Source: Nitriliruptoraceae bacterium (GTDB lineage Bacteria; Actinomycetota; Nitriliruptoria; Nitriliruptorales; Nitriliruptoraceae). From it: 6,403 nucleotides of DNA. The position numbers were made by a program, and so were the translations under genes. Every line of letters starts with the position of its first letter. Position 1 is the first letter of the stretch. The stretch is taken from positions 1 to 6,403 of the forward strand of contig SKTG01000424.1 in the NCBI GenBank assembly GCA_007118045.1. The letters run 5' to 3'. Under the pieces are notes generated by a model. That model was given only the letters and a program-made list of their open reading frames with translations. It made no database searches and was not told where the DNA came from. Shown here piece after piece: positions 1 to 5,681 of the stretch.

Positions 1-2
1 GC

Positions 3-725
3 GCCTCGGGCCTGGGGGCCGCGACCGCACGACAGCTCCACGCCGCCGGCGCCGGGGTGGTGCTGGTCGACCTGCCGGAGGCGGACGGGGACGGGCTCGT
101 CGACGAGCTGGGGGAGCGGGCTCGCTTCGTCCCGACCGACGTGACCGACCCGGACGGCGTCGGTGAGGCGATCGCGCAGGCCGGCGAGCTCGGTGAGCTG
201 CGGGTCGCCGTCAACTGCGCCGGGGTGGCGACGGCCGCCCGGGTCCTCGGCAAGCACGGACCGCACGAGCTCGAGGCGTTCCAGCGCACGGTCACGGTCA
301 ACCTCGTCGGGACCTTCAACGTGCTGCGACTGGCCGCCACCGTGATGGCCGAGCACGAACCGCTGGACGGTGACCGGGGCGTCATCGTGAACACGGCGTC
401 GATCGCGGCGTACGACGGCCAGGTCGGCCAGACCGCCTACAGCGCCTCCAAGGGGGGCGTGGTGGGTCTGACCCTGCCGGCCGCCCGTGACCTCGCCCGG
501 CACCAGATCCGGGTCGTGAGCATCGCACCAGGCACCTTCGACACCCCGATGCTCGCCGGGCTGCCCGAGGAGGCGCGGGAGGCGCTCGCCGAGGACATCC
601 CGCACCCGCATCGGCTCGGCCAGCCCGGTGACTACGCTCTGCTGGTCCACCAGGTGGTCGCCAACCCCTACCTCAACGGCGAGGTCGTCCGGCTCGACGG
701 CGCCCTGCGGATGCCCGCTCGCTGA
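3..725 (+). CDS. SDR-family 3-hydroxyacyl-CoA dehydrogenase, HSD10-like (5' partial)
   Basis: Probable NAD-dependent short-chain dehydrogenase oxidising 3-hydroxyacyl-CoA (including 2-methyl-branched) substrates in beta-oxidation or isoleucine breakdown, in the cytosol. The frame is open from the first bases and begins inside the Rossmann glycine motif (ASGLGAAT), so the true start is upstream of the window and only about 12-15 residues are missing. An internal GTG at 57 could be mistaken for a start, but it would remove the cofactor-binding loop. Visible motifs: acidic residue after strand 2 (VLVDLP, favouring NAD over NADP), NCAG (NAG-type) motif, catalytic Ser at 399-401, and Tyr and Lys of YSASK at 438-440 and 450-452. 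The tail, with APGTFDTPML, PHPHRLGQP and LNGEVVRLDGALRM, closely follows my memory of human HSD10, hence the subfamily call. The exact substrate is inferred. It ends 125 bases before the acyltransferase gene. Confidence 0.88.
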   Translation, partial: ASGLGAATARQLHAAGAGVVLVDLPEADGDGLVDELGERARFVPTDVTDPDGVGEAIAQAGELGELRVAVNCAGVATAARVLGKHGPHELEAFQRTVTVNLVGTFNVLRLAATVMAEHEPLDGDRGVIVNTASIAAYDGQVGQTAYSASKGGVVGLTLPAARDLARHQIRVVSIAPGTFDTPMLAGLPEEAREALAEDIPHPHRLGQPGDYALLVHQVVANPYLNGEVVRLDGALRMPAR

Positions 726-819
726 GCGGCACGGGAGGCGGGGAACGCGGGCCTCGGTCGGCGAGTCCGTGACGGCTCCGCGGGCCCGGATGTCCGCCGG
801 GGAGTCTCGTCGTCCCCGA

Positions 820-825
820 TAGGCT
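820..825 (+). promoter_or_regulatory. Possible -10 element (TAGGCT) ahead of the acyltransferase operon
   Basis: TAGGCT fits the actinobacterial TANNNT -10 pattern. It would place a transcript start near 832, just before the ribosome binding site at 838-843. No convincing TTGACA-like -35 is seen at the expected distance (about 797-802 reads as G/C-rich sequence), so this is a weak call. It would give the acyltransferase-dut-ligase run its own promoter, separate from the dehydrogenase gene. Confidence 0.35.
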
Positions 826-837
826 CGGAGCCGGCGC

Positions 838-843
838 GGGAGG
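838..843 (+). promoter_or_regulatory. Ribosome binding site GGGAGG for the acyltransferase
   Basis: GGGAGG lies seven bases before the GTG at 851. It fixes that GTG as the start, which matters because the protein then carries an N-terminal extension ahead of the conserved family start. Confidence 0.7.
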
Positions 844-850
844 CAGCACG

Positions 851-2449
851 GTGGCGGAGCAGGAGCGATCGGACGTGGACGGGGAGGCGACCGCCGACGG
901 GTCCGGTGACACCGGGGGGCAGGGGCACGGCGAGCGGCTGAGCTCGCTCGACGCCGCCTTCCTGGAGATGGAGTCGCCGACGCGCCACATGCACGTCGGT
1001 GGGCTCTTCGTCTTCGACCCTCCCGAGGGCGAGCGCACCTTCTCGTTCTCGGCCTTCCTCGAGCTGGTGCGGTCGCGCCTGCACCTGCTGCCCCGCTACC
1101 GGCAGCACATCGTCACGCCGCCGTGGCAGCTGGGAGCGCCCGTCTGGGTGGACGACCCGCACTTCGACCTGTCGTACCACGTGCGCCACGCCGCGCTGCC
1201 GGCCCCCGGGAACACGGCGCAGCTGACCGAGTACTCGACGCGGATCCTGTCCCGCCAGCTCGACCGGCAACGGCCGCTCTGGGAGCTCTACGTCATCGAG
1301 GGTCTCGAGCACGGCCGACTGGCGCTGCTCGGCAAGACCCACCACGCCATGATCGACGGGCTCGCCGGCATCGACATCGCCACTGTCGTGCTCGACGTCG
1401 CGCCGGATCAGAGCGACGAGGTCCCGGACCCGCAGCCGTGGACGCCGAACCCGACGCCGTCGACGACCCGGTTGGCCGGTGACGCGGTGCGTCAGCTCGC
1501 GACCTCACCCGCGCACCTGGTCGAGTCGGTGGGGCGGCTCGCCCGCACCCCGTCCACGGCCGCCAAGCGCGCGTTCGCGGTGGGGGCCGGGGTGAGTCGG
1601 ATGGCGCGCAGCAACCTGGTCAAGCCGGCGCCGCGATCGGAGCTGAACCAGCCGCCCGGCTCCTACCGTCGCTTCGAGATCCAGCGCATCGCTCTCGAGG
1701 ACGTCAAGGCGATCAAGGATGCGTTCGGCACCACGGTCAACGACGTGATCCTGGCGACGGTGGCCGACACCACCGGCCGCTACCTGCGCCACCGCGGCGC
1801 CCGGACCGAGGGGGTCTGGCTGCGGGCCATGGTCCCGGTCAGCACGCGACAGTCGTCCGAACAGCACCACCTCGGCAACCGGGTGGTATCGGTGTTCGTC
1901 GACCTGCCGATGTTCGAGATGGATCCGGTCGAGCGGCTGCGGATCTGCCACGACGCGATGAGCCAGGTGAAGTCCTCGCACGCCGCGGTGGGTGCCGGGT
2001 TCCTGCTCGGGCTCGGCGAGTTCGCGCCCCCGACCCTGCACGCGATGGCGTCGCGGATCGCGGTCAACACGCGGATGTTCAACTTCCTGGTCACCAACGT
2101 GCCCGGGCCGCAGCTGCCGATCTACTGCATGGGGGCTCGCCTGTTGGGTGCGTTCCCGTTCACTCCGCTCGCGGCCAACCACAGCTACGGCGTCGGGGTG
2201 ACGTCGCTCGACGGGTGGCTGAACTTCGGTTTCACCGCGGACTACGACGCGCTGCCGGACATCCACGAGGTACCCGCGATGCTGGTGAGTGCGGTCGAGG
2301 AGTTGCAGGCCTCCGCCGCCGCGGTCTCGGAACGTGCCGCGCGGTTGGCGGCGCGACGACGACGGTCACCGACCGGTGGCGTGGCGCCGGCGCCGGGTGA
2401 CAGCGAGGTCGCGGAGACCGACCCCTCCGCCGGTACCTCCCCCGGGTGA
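851..2449 (+). CDS. Wax ester synthase / diacylglycerol acyltransferase (WS/DGAT family)
   Basis: Acyl-CoA-dependent O-acyltransferase predicted to make triacylglycerol (from diacylglycerol) or wax ester (from fatty alcohol), at the membrane or lipid-droplet surface. The 532-residue length is slightly long for the family. Motifs in order: RLSSLDAAF at 29-37 where family members normally begin, RPLW at 141-144, the active-site HHxxxDG as HHAMIDG at 164-170, NDVILA at 297-302, GNR at 342-344, and NVPGP at 416-420. About 28 acidic, glycine-rich residues precede the family start, and a charged, low-complexity tail follows about residue 485; neither is usually conserved. The GTG start is chosen because of the GGGAGG seven bases upstream. 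The TGA stop overlaps the ATG of dut by one base, implying co-transcription and translational coupling. Wax ester versus triacylglycerol preference cannot be read from sequence. Confidence 0.93.
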   Translation: MAEQERSDVDGEATADGSGDTGGQGHGERLSSLDAAFLEMESPTRHMHVGGLFVFDPPEGERTFSFSAFLELVRSRLHLLPRYRQHIVTPPWQLGAPVWVDDPHFDLSYHVRHAALPAPGNTAQLTEYSTRILSRQLDRQRPLWELYVIEGLEHGRLALLGKTHHAMIDGLAGIDIATVVLDVAPDQSDEVPDPQPWTPNPTPSTTRLAGDAVRQLATSPAHLVESVGRLARTPSTAAKRAFAVGAGVSRMARSNLVKPAPRSELNQPPGSYRRFEIQRIALEDVKAIKDAFGTTVNDVILATVADTTGRYLRHRGARTEGVWLRAMVPVSTRQSSEQHHLGNRVVSVFVDLPMFEMDPVERLRICHDAMSQVKSSHAAVGAGFLLGLGEFAPPTLHAMASRIAVNTRMFNFLVTNVPGPQLPIYCMGARLLGAFPFTPLAANHSYGVGVTSLDGWLNFGFTADYDALPDIHEVPAMLVSAVEELQASAAAVSERAARLAARRRRSPTGGVAPAPGDSEVAETDPSAGTSPG

Positions 2450-2922
2450 TGGAGACACCCGCGTCGGGCCCCTGGCCCCAGCGGCCCGAGCTTGCTGTGC
2501 GTCGCCTGGTCCCCTCCGTCCCCCTGCCCGCCTACGCCCATGAGGGCGACGCGGGGCTCGATCTCGCGGCCGCCACGGCGCACACGATCGCGCCGGGTGA
2601 CCGCGCCGCCGTGTCGACGGGCCTGGCGCTCGCGATCCCGATGGGCTGGGTCGGGCTCGTCCACCCCCGGTCCGGTCTCGCTCGCCGTCACGGGCTCACG
2701 GTCGCCAACGCGCCGGGAACGATCGACGCCGGCTACCGCGGCGAGCTGCAGGTCCTGCTCATCAACCTCGGCCCGGCCACGGTGGCGATCGAGGTCGGAG
2801 AACGCATCGCGCAGCTGTTGCTCCAACCGGTGGGCCGCGCACAGGTCGTCGAGGTGGACGATCTCGACGCTTCGGAGCGCGGCAGCGGTGGGTTCGGCTC
2901 GACGGGGAGGAACGTCCGATGA
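2449..2922 (+). CDS. dut: Deoxyuridine 5'-triphosphate nucleotidohydrolase (trimeric dUTPase)
   Basis: Hydrolyses dUTP to dUMP and pyrophosphate in the cytosol, keeping uracil out of DNA and feeding dTMP synthesis. About 157 residues, normal for the homotrimeric family, with all five motifs present in order: DAGLDL (1), HPRSGLA (2), GTIDAGYRGE with the catalytic Asp (3), RIAQLLL (4) and the C-terminal RGSGGFGSTG arm that closes over the nucleotide (5). The ATG at 2449 is preferred; an in-frame GTG directly before it at 2446 is an alternative that adds one residue. The start overlaps the acyltransferase stop (TGATG) and no clear ribosome binding site is needed if translation is coupled. The stop overlaps the next ATG at 2919. 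The gene is a housekeeping enzyme in an otherwise lipid-related run. Confidence 0.96.
   Translation: METPASGPWPQRPELAVRRLVPSVPLPAYAHEGDAGLDLAAATAHTIAPGDRAAVSTGLALAIPMGWVGLVHPRSGLARRHGLTVANAPGTIDAGYRGELQVLLINLGPATVAIEVGERIAQLLLQPVGRAQVVEVDDLDASERGSGGFGSTGRNVR
2904..2910 (+). promoter_or_regulatory. Strong ribosome binding site GGGGAGG inside the end of dut
   Basis: GGGGAGG is eight bases before the ATG at 2919, an ideal distance, but 25 bases before the first ligase ATG at 2936, which is too far. The site therefore appears to serve the nine-codon frame rather than the ligase directly. Confidence 0.6.
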
Positions 2923-2948
2923 TCGGCCATCGCCGATGCCCGGCGTGA
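2919..2948 (+). CDS. Nine-codon linking open frame between dut and the acyl-CoA ligase
   Basis: The frame reads MIGHRRCPA followed by TGA at 2946-2948. Its ATG overlaps the dut stop as ATGA, it has the best ribosome binding site in the region (2904-2910), and its stop overlaps an in-frame ligase GTG at 2945 as GTGA. The layout fits a leader frame that passes ribosomes from dut to the ligase by termination and re-initiation. It could equally be chance in high-GC sequence. The peptide itself resembles nothing I recognise, and any function would lie in translation of the frame rather than in its product. Confidence 0.35.
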   Translation: MIGHRRCPA

Positions 2949-4687
2949 GCGTCTACGACGAGCGGCCGTGGTTGGCCCGCTACCCGGCGGGTCAGCCGGC
3001 ACACCTGACGCCGCAGTTCGATTCCGCCCTCGCCATGTTCCGCGCCACCGTGGCGCGCGACCCCGACGCTGCGCTGATCCACTACTTCGACGCGACCATC
3101 ACCGCGGGGGAGATCGACGAGCTGACGGACGCGTTCGCCGTGGCTCTGCTGCGGTCGGGCGTGGAGCCAGGGGACCGGGTCGCCCTCTACCTGCAGAACG
3201 TGCCCCAGTTCGTGATCGGCCTGGTGGGTGCGTGGAAAGCCGGGGCGGTCGCGGTGTCGATCAACCCGATGAACAAGGCTCGGGAGCTCGCGTCGCTGCT
3301 GCAGGACTCGGGGGCTCGGGTCCTGGTGTGCCTCGACGAACTCTACCGGGACGTGGCGCGCGAGGTCGCACCGACCACGGCCGTGCACACGGTGTTCACC
3401 ACGTCCGCGCGGGCGTTCCAGACGCGGGACGATCCGCGGGCGTTCCGAAACGAGCCGAGCAGCTCCGAGGCCCGGAGCGCGTCGGCCGGCGTCGGGGCGG
3501 TCACCGAGCGAGACCACGACGATCCGGACCCGGGCGCCTCTCCCGGGGTGGTGCTGATCCGGGACCTGCTCGAGGCCCTCGACGAGGTCCGCGGCGAGGT
3601 GCCACCGGAGGTGTCGCTCGGTCCGGACGACGTCGCGTTTCTGACCTACACCTCGGGGACCACCGGTCCTCCGAAGGGCGCGATGAACACGCACGGCAAC
3701 GTGGCGTTCAACACGCAGACCTACCGGCAGTGGTGCGATCTGAGCGACCGCGACACGATGCTCGGCGTCTCACCCCTCTTCCACATCACGGGGCTCATCG
3801 CGCAGATCGGTGTAACCCTGCTGACGGGAGCGCCGCTGGTGCTCTTCCACCGTTTCGAGCCGTCGTTGACCGTCGACGTGATCCGTGAGCATCGGCCGAC
3901 CTTCGCCATGGGTTCGATCACGATCTTCATCGCGCTGATGAACGCACCGGGCGCGGACCGGGAGGCGATGTCGAGCATCACGACGGTGCTGTCCGGTGGC
4001 GCCCCGATCCCGCCCTCGACGGTCACGGTCTTCGAGGAGCGGTTCGGTGTCTACATCCACAACTTCTACGGCCTCACGGAGACGACGTCGCCGTCACACG
4101 GGGTGCCGATCGGCGTCGAGGCACCGGTCGACCCCACCTCGGGGGCGCTCTCGATCGGCGTGCCGCTGTTCGACACGGTCGTGCGGGTCGTCGGCGAGGA
4201 CGGCGCCGACCTGCCGGCGGGCGAGGTGGGGGAGATCGTGATCTCCGGCCCGCAGGTGGTGCCCGGGTACTGGCGCAAGCCCGAGGAGACGGCCCATGCC
4301 TTCCCACAGGGCCGCTTGCACACGGGTGACGTCGGCTACATGGACCACGATGGCTGGTTCTACCTGATCGACCGCAAGAAGGACCAGATCAACGCGTCCG
4401 GTTACAAGGTCTGGCCGCGCGAGGTCGAGGACGTGCTCTACGAGCACGAGGCGGTCCGCGAGGCGGCGGTGATCGGCGTTGCGGACGAGTACCGGGGCGA
4501 GACGGTCAAGGCCTTCGTGAGTCTGCGACCCGACGCCAGGGTGACCCCGGAGGAGCTGATCGGCTTCTGCAAGGCGCGGCTGGCGGCGTACAAGTACCCC
4601 CGAGCCGTCGAGGTGCTCGAGGAGTTGCCGAAGTCGGCCGTGGGCAAGTTGTTGCGCCGTGAGTTGCGGGTGGACGAGGACGGCTGA
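2936..4687 (+). CDS. AMP-forming fatty acyl-CoA ligase (FadD-like)
   Basis: Member of the acyl-adenylate-forming family: activates a carboxylic acid, probably a medium or long fatty acid, with ATP and CoA to acyl-CoA. 583 residues from the ATG at 2936. Motifs: P-loop YTSGTTGPPKG at 238-248, FYGLTET at 377-383, HTGD with the ribose-binding Asp at 462-465, the hinge DRKKDQI at 479-485 with GYKVWP following, and PKSAVGK with the catalytic Lys at 571 near the C terminus. All key residues are present. Residues about 165-203 form a hydrophilic Ser/Asp/Pro-rich insert before the P-loop. The start is uncertain: ATG 2936 and GTG 2945 are both in frame and neither has a good ribosome binding site; the long open frame upstream from 2492 is only the dut gene read in another frame. 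It could supply acyl-CoA to the acyltransferase upstream. Confidence 0.92.
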   Translation: MPGVSVYDERPWLARYPAGQPAHLTPQFDSALAMFRATVARDPDAALIHYFDATITAGEIDELTDAFAVALLRSGVEPGDRVALYLQNVPQFVIGLVGAWKAGAVAVSINPMNKARELASLLQDSGARVLVCLDELYRDVAREVAPTTAVHTVFTTSARAFQTRDDPRAFRNEPSSSEARSASAGVGAVTERDHDDPDPGASPGVVLIRDLLEALDEVRGEVPPEVSLGPDDVAFLTYTSGTTGPPKGAMNTHGNVAFNTQTYRQWCDLSDRDTMLGVSPLFHITGLIAQIGVTLLTGAPLVLFHRFEPSLTVDVIREHRPTFAMGSITIFIALMNAPGADREAMSSITTVLSGGAPIPPSTVTVFEERFGVYIHNFYGLTETTSPSHGVPIGVEAPVDPTSGALSIGVPLFDTVVRVVGEDGADLPAGEVGEIVISGPQVVPGYWRKPEETAHAFPQGRLHTGDVGYMDHDGWFYLIDRKKDQINASGYKVWPREVEDVLYEHEAVREAAVIGVADEYRGETVKAFVSLRPDARVTPEELIGFCKARLAAYKYPRAVEVLEELPKSAVGKLLRRELRVDEDG

Positions 4688-4876
4688 GCGGGGAACGCTG
4701 AGCGCGCGACACTGTCAGCGGCGCTGGGCTGTTCGGAGTGGCCTCTCGGGCCCTCACAGGCCCTCGCGCACCCTGGTTCGGACGGGATCGGCAGGATGTC
4801 CGCGGGGATCCGCGGGCCTCGGACGGGCTGGCGTCGCGTGCCTGGGCGGTGCCCGCCACAGCACCCGCGGGGCGGT
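4688..4876. other. Gene-free spacer between the ligase and the tRNA promoter
   Basis: No convincing gene on either strand; long frames here are byproducts of high GC. Two modest inverted repeats are visible: CGCTGA at 4696-4701 with TCAGCG at 4715-4720 (13-base loop), and CCGCGG at 4800-4805 with CCGCGG at 4810-4815 (four-base loop). Neither is followed by a T run, so an intrinsic terminator for the lipid operon is possible but not shown. Confidence 0.5.
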
Positions 4877-4905
4877 TTGCCCGGCGTAGGGCGACCGGTT
4901 ACCGT
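4877..4905 (+). promoter_or_regulatory. Promoter of tRNA-Gly (TTGCCC, 17 bases, TACCGT)
   Basis: A -35-like TTGCCC at 4877-4882 and a -10-like TACCGT at 4900-4905 are separated by exactly 17 bases. Transcription would start near 4912, a few bases before the mature tRNA end at 4918. Spacing and position are what is expected for a housekeeping sigma-factor promoter on a stable RNA gene. Confidence 0.62.
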
Positions 4906-4917
4906 TCCGATCCTCGC

Positions 4918-4991
4918 GCGGATGTAGCTCAGTTGGCTAGAGCGCCACCTTGCCAAGGTGGAGGTCGCGGGTTCGAATCCCGTCATCCGCT
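4918..4991 (+). tRNA. tRNA-Gly, anticodon GCC
   Basis: A complete 74-base cloverleaf. The acceptor stem is GCGGATG with CATCCGC, the D arm is GCTC/GAGC, and the anticodon stem CCACC/GGTGG encloses loop TTGCCAA, giving anticodon GCC, which reads GGC and GGU glycine codons. The T arm is GCGGG/CCCGT around TTCGAAT, with one G-T pair. The discriminator base is T at 4991 and CCA is encoded at 4992-4994. The gene has its own promoter upstream and a hairpin downstream. Its 3' end faces an integrase remnant, so it is a likely attachment site for a mobile element. Confidence 0.97.
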
Positions 4992-4998
4992 CCATCAC

Positions 4999-5023
4999 AG
5001 ATCCGGCCTTCGCGGCCGGATCT
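4999..5023 (+). terminator. Hairpin terminator after tRNA-Gly
   Basis: A perfect ten-base-pair stem (AGATCCGGCC at 4999-5008 with GGCCGGATCT at 5014-5023) encloses a five-base TTCGC loop, starting four bases after the encoded CCA. Only a short, broken T-rich stretch (TTGGTGTCTT, including the stem end) follows, so termination may be partial or of the U-poor kind common in high-GC bacteria. Confidence 0.7.
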
Positions 5024-5080
5024 TGGTGTCTTGCCCCCGTTCGCCGTTGCCGGGGCGGTTCAGTGTCCGGGGCGTTCGTG

Positions 5081-5108
5081 CCCATGAGCTGCCCATGGTT
5101 CACCCATG
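5081..5108. repeat. Three CCCATG direct repeats at exact 11-base spacing
   Basis: CCCATG occurs at 5081-5086, 5092-5097 and 5103-5108, so the copies start exactly 11 bases apart and fall on roughly the same face of the helix. The second and third copies extend to CCCATGG, containing the palindrome CCATGG. They end 22 bases before the integrase-remnant start. This could be an operator or integrase arm-type binding site; the bases between copies are not conserved. Confidence 0.6.
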
Positions 5109-5130
5109 GGCCGGACACGAGGAGCGGGAG

Positions 5131-5655
5131 ATGGCGCGAGGTTCGATCCAACGCGGTCGGGGCAGGTGGGAGCTGCGGGTGGACGCCGGTGTGGACGCGG
5201 CGACGGGTCGGCAGCGCGACGCGACGCGGACGGTGCATGGTTCGCGTCGAGCCTCGGTGCGTGCGCTGGACGACTTGGCTCTGGAGGTCGACAACGCGCG
5301 CTCGCATGCCGGCACGGGCGTGATCGCGTTCACGCGCGCGCTGGTGGTCGGCCCCGACGGCCCGGTGCTCGGGGCGACCAAGACGGACGCGACGCACTGC
5401 ACCGACCTGGATGCCGAGAGTGCGCAGGTGCTGCGCCGTTGTCAGTGCGGCTGCCCAGCAACTAGCGGCGACAGCCCTTGCCGCTGCCCGGTGCCGCTGG
5501 CCACGTTGTCCCAGCGGCTCAACCACGCGCGGATCTCGACCACGGTCAACGTCTACCCCCATGCGATCCCGGCGTGGGATCGCCCTGCCGCCGAGAAGCT
5601 CGCCGCGATCCTCGCTGGCGACAACAACGAGCCGGAGCACGCCCGGCGATCCTGA
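5131..5655 (+). pseudogene. Internally deleted tyrosine recombinase (integrase) remnant
   Basis: A 174-residue product, under half the usual 370-400 of actinobacterial element integrases. Residues 1-62 match the N-terminal arm-site-binding region (GSIQRGRGRWELRVDAG, then an RxAxxALDDLALEVD helix). Residues about 65-103 look like the catalytic-domain sheet (TRALVVGPDGPVLGATKT, with the probable catalytic Lys at 84, then LDAESAQVLRR). Residues about 122-163 match the C-terminal end (LATLSQRLNHARISTTVNVYPHA, nucleophile Tyr142). Missing are the core-binding domain, the first catalytic Arg and the HxLR box, so strand exchange is not expected. Both apparent deletions kept the frame. Between them lies a Cys-rich stretch (CQCGCPATSGDSPCRCP, 104-120) foreign to the family. 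The ATG at 5131 has GGAG six bases upstream. The gene begins 136 bases after the tRNA-Gly CCA end, typical of an element integrated at a tRNA. A functional small DNA-binding protein cannot be excluded. Confidence 0.82.
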
Positions 5656-5681
5656 CCGCTCGCCCGACCTATGGGTCCTGG

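Noticed and set aside
774..806. Imperfect inverted repeat (GGCTCC at 774-779 with GGAGTC at 801-806) after the dehydrogenase as a terminator.
   Set aside because: The stem is short, includes a G-T pair, encloses competing structures and is not followed by a T run; such pairings are expected by chance in very GC-rich DNA.
668..2266. Several long minus-strand frames opposite the acyltransferase (for example 668-1345 and 1505-2266).
   Set aside because: They are Arg/His/Val-rich antisense shadows of a high-GC gene with clear family motifs on the plus strand.
2492..2935. Extended N terminus of the ligase frame back to an ATG at 2492.
   Set aside because: The sequence is Ser/Arg/Pro-rich nonsense lying over dut, which has all five dUTPase motifs in its own frame.
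2762..3694. 310-codon minus-strand frame opposite dut and the ligase.
   Set aside because: Composition is Arg/His/Val/Gly-rich with no motif, and the plus strand carries two enzymes with intact active sites.
4738..5130. Plus-strand upstream extension of the integrase frame through the tRNA.
   Set aside because: It runs straight through tRNA-Gly, giving the well-known spurious VAQLARAPPCQGGGRGFESR peptide. The ATG at 5131 with a ribosome binding site is the sensible start.
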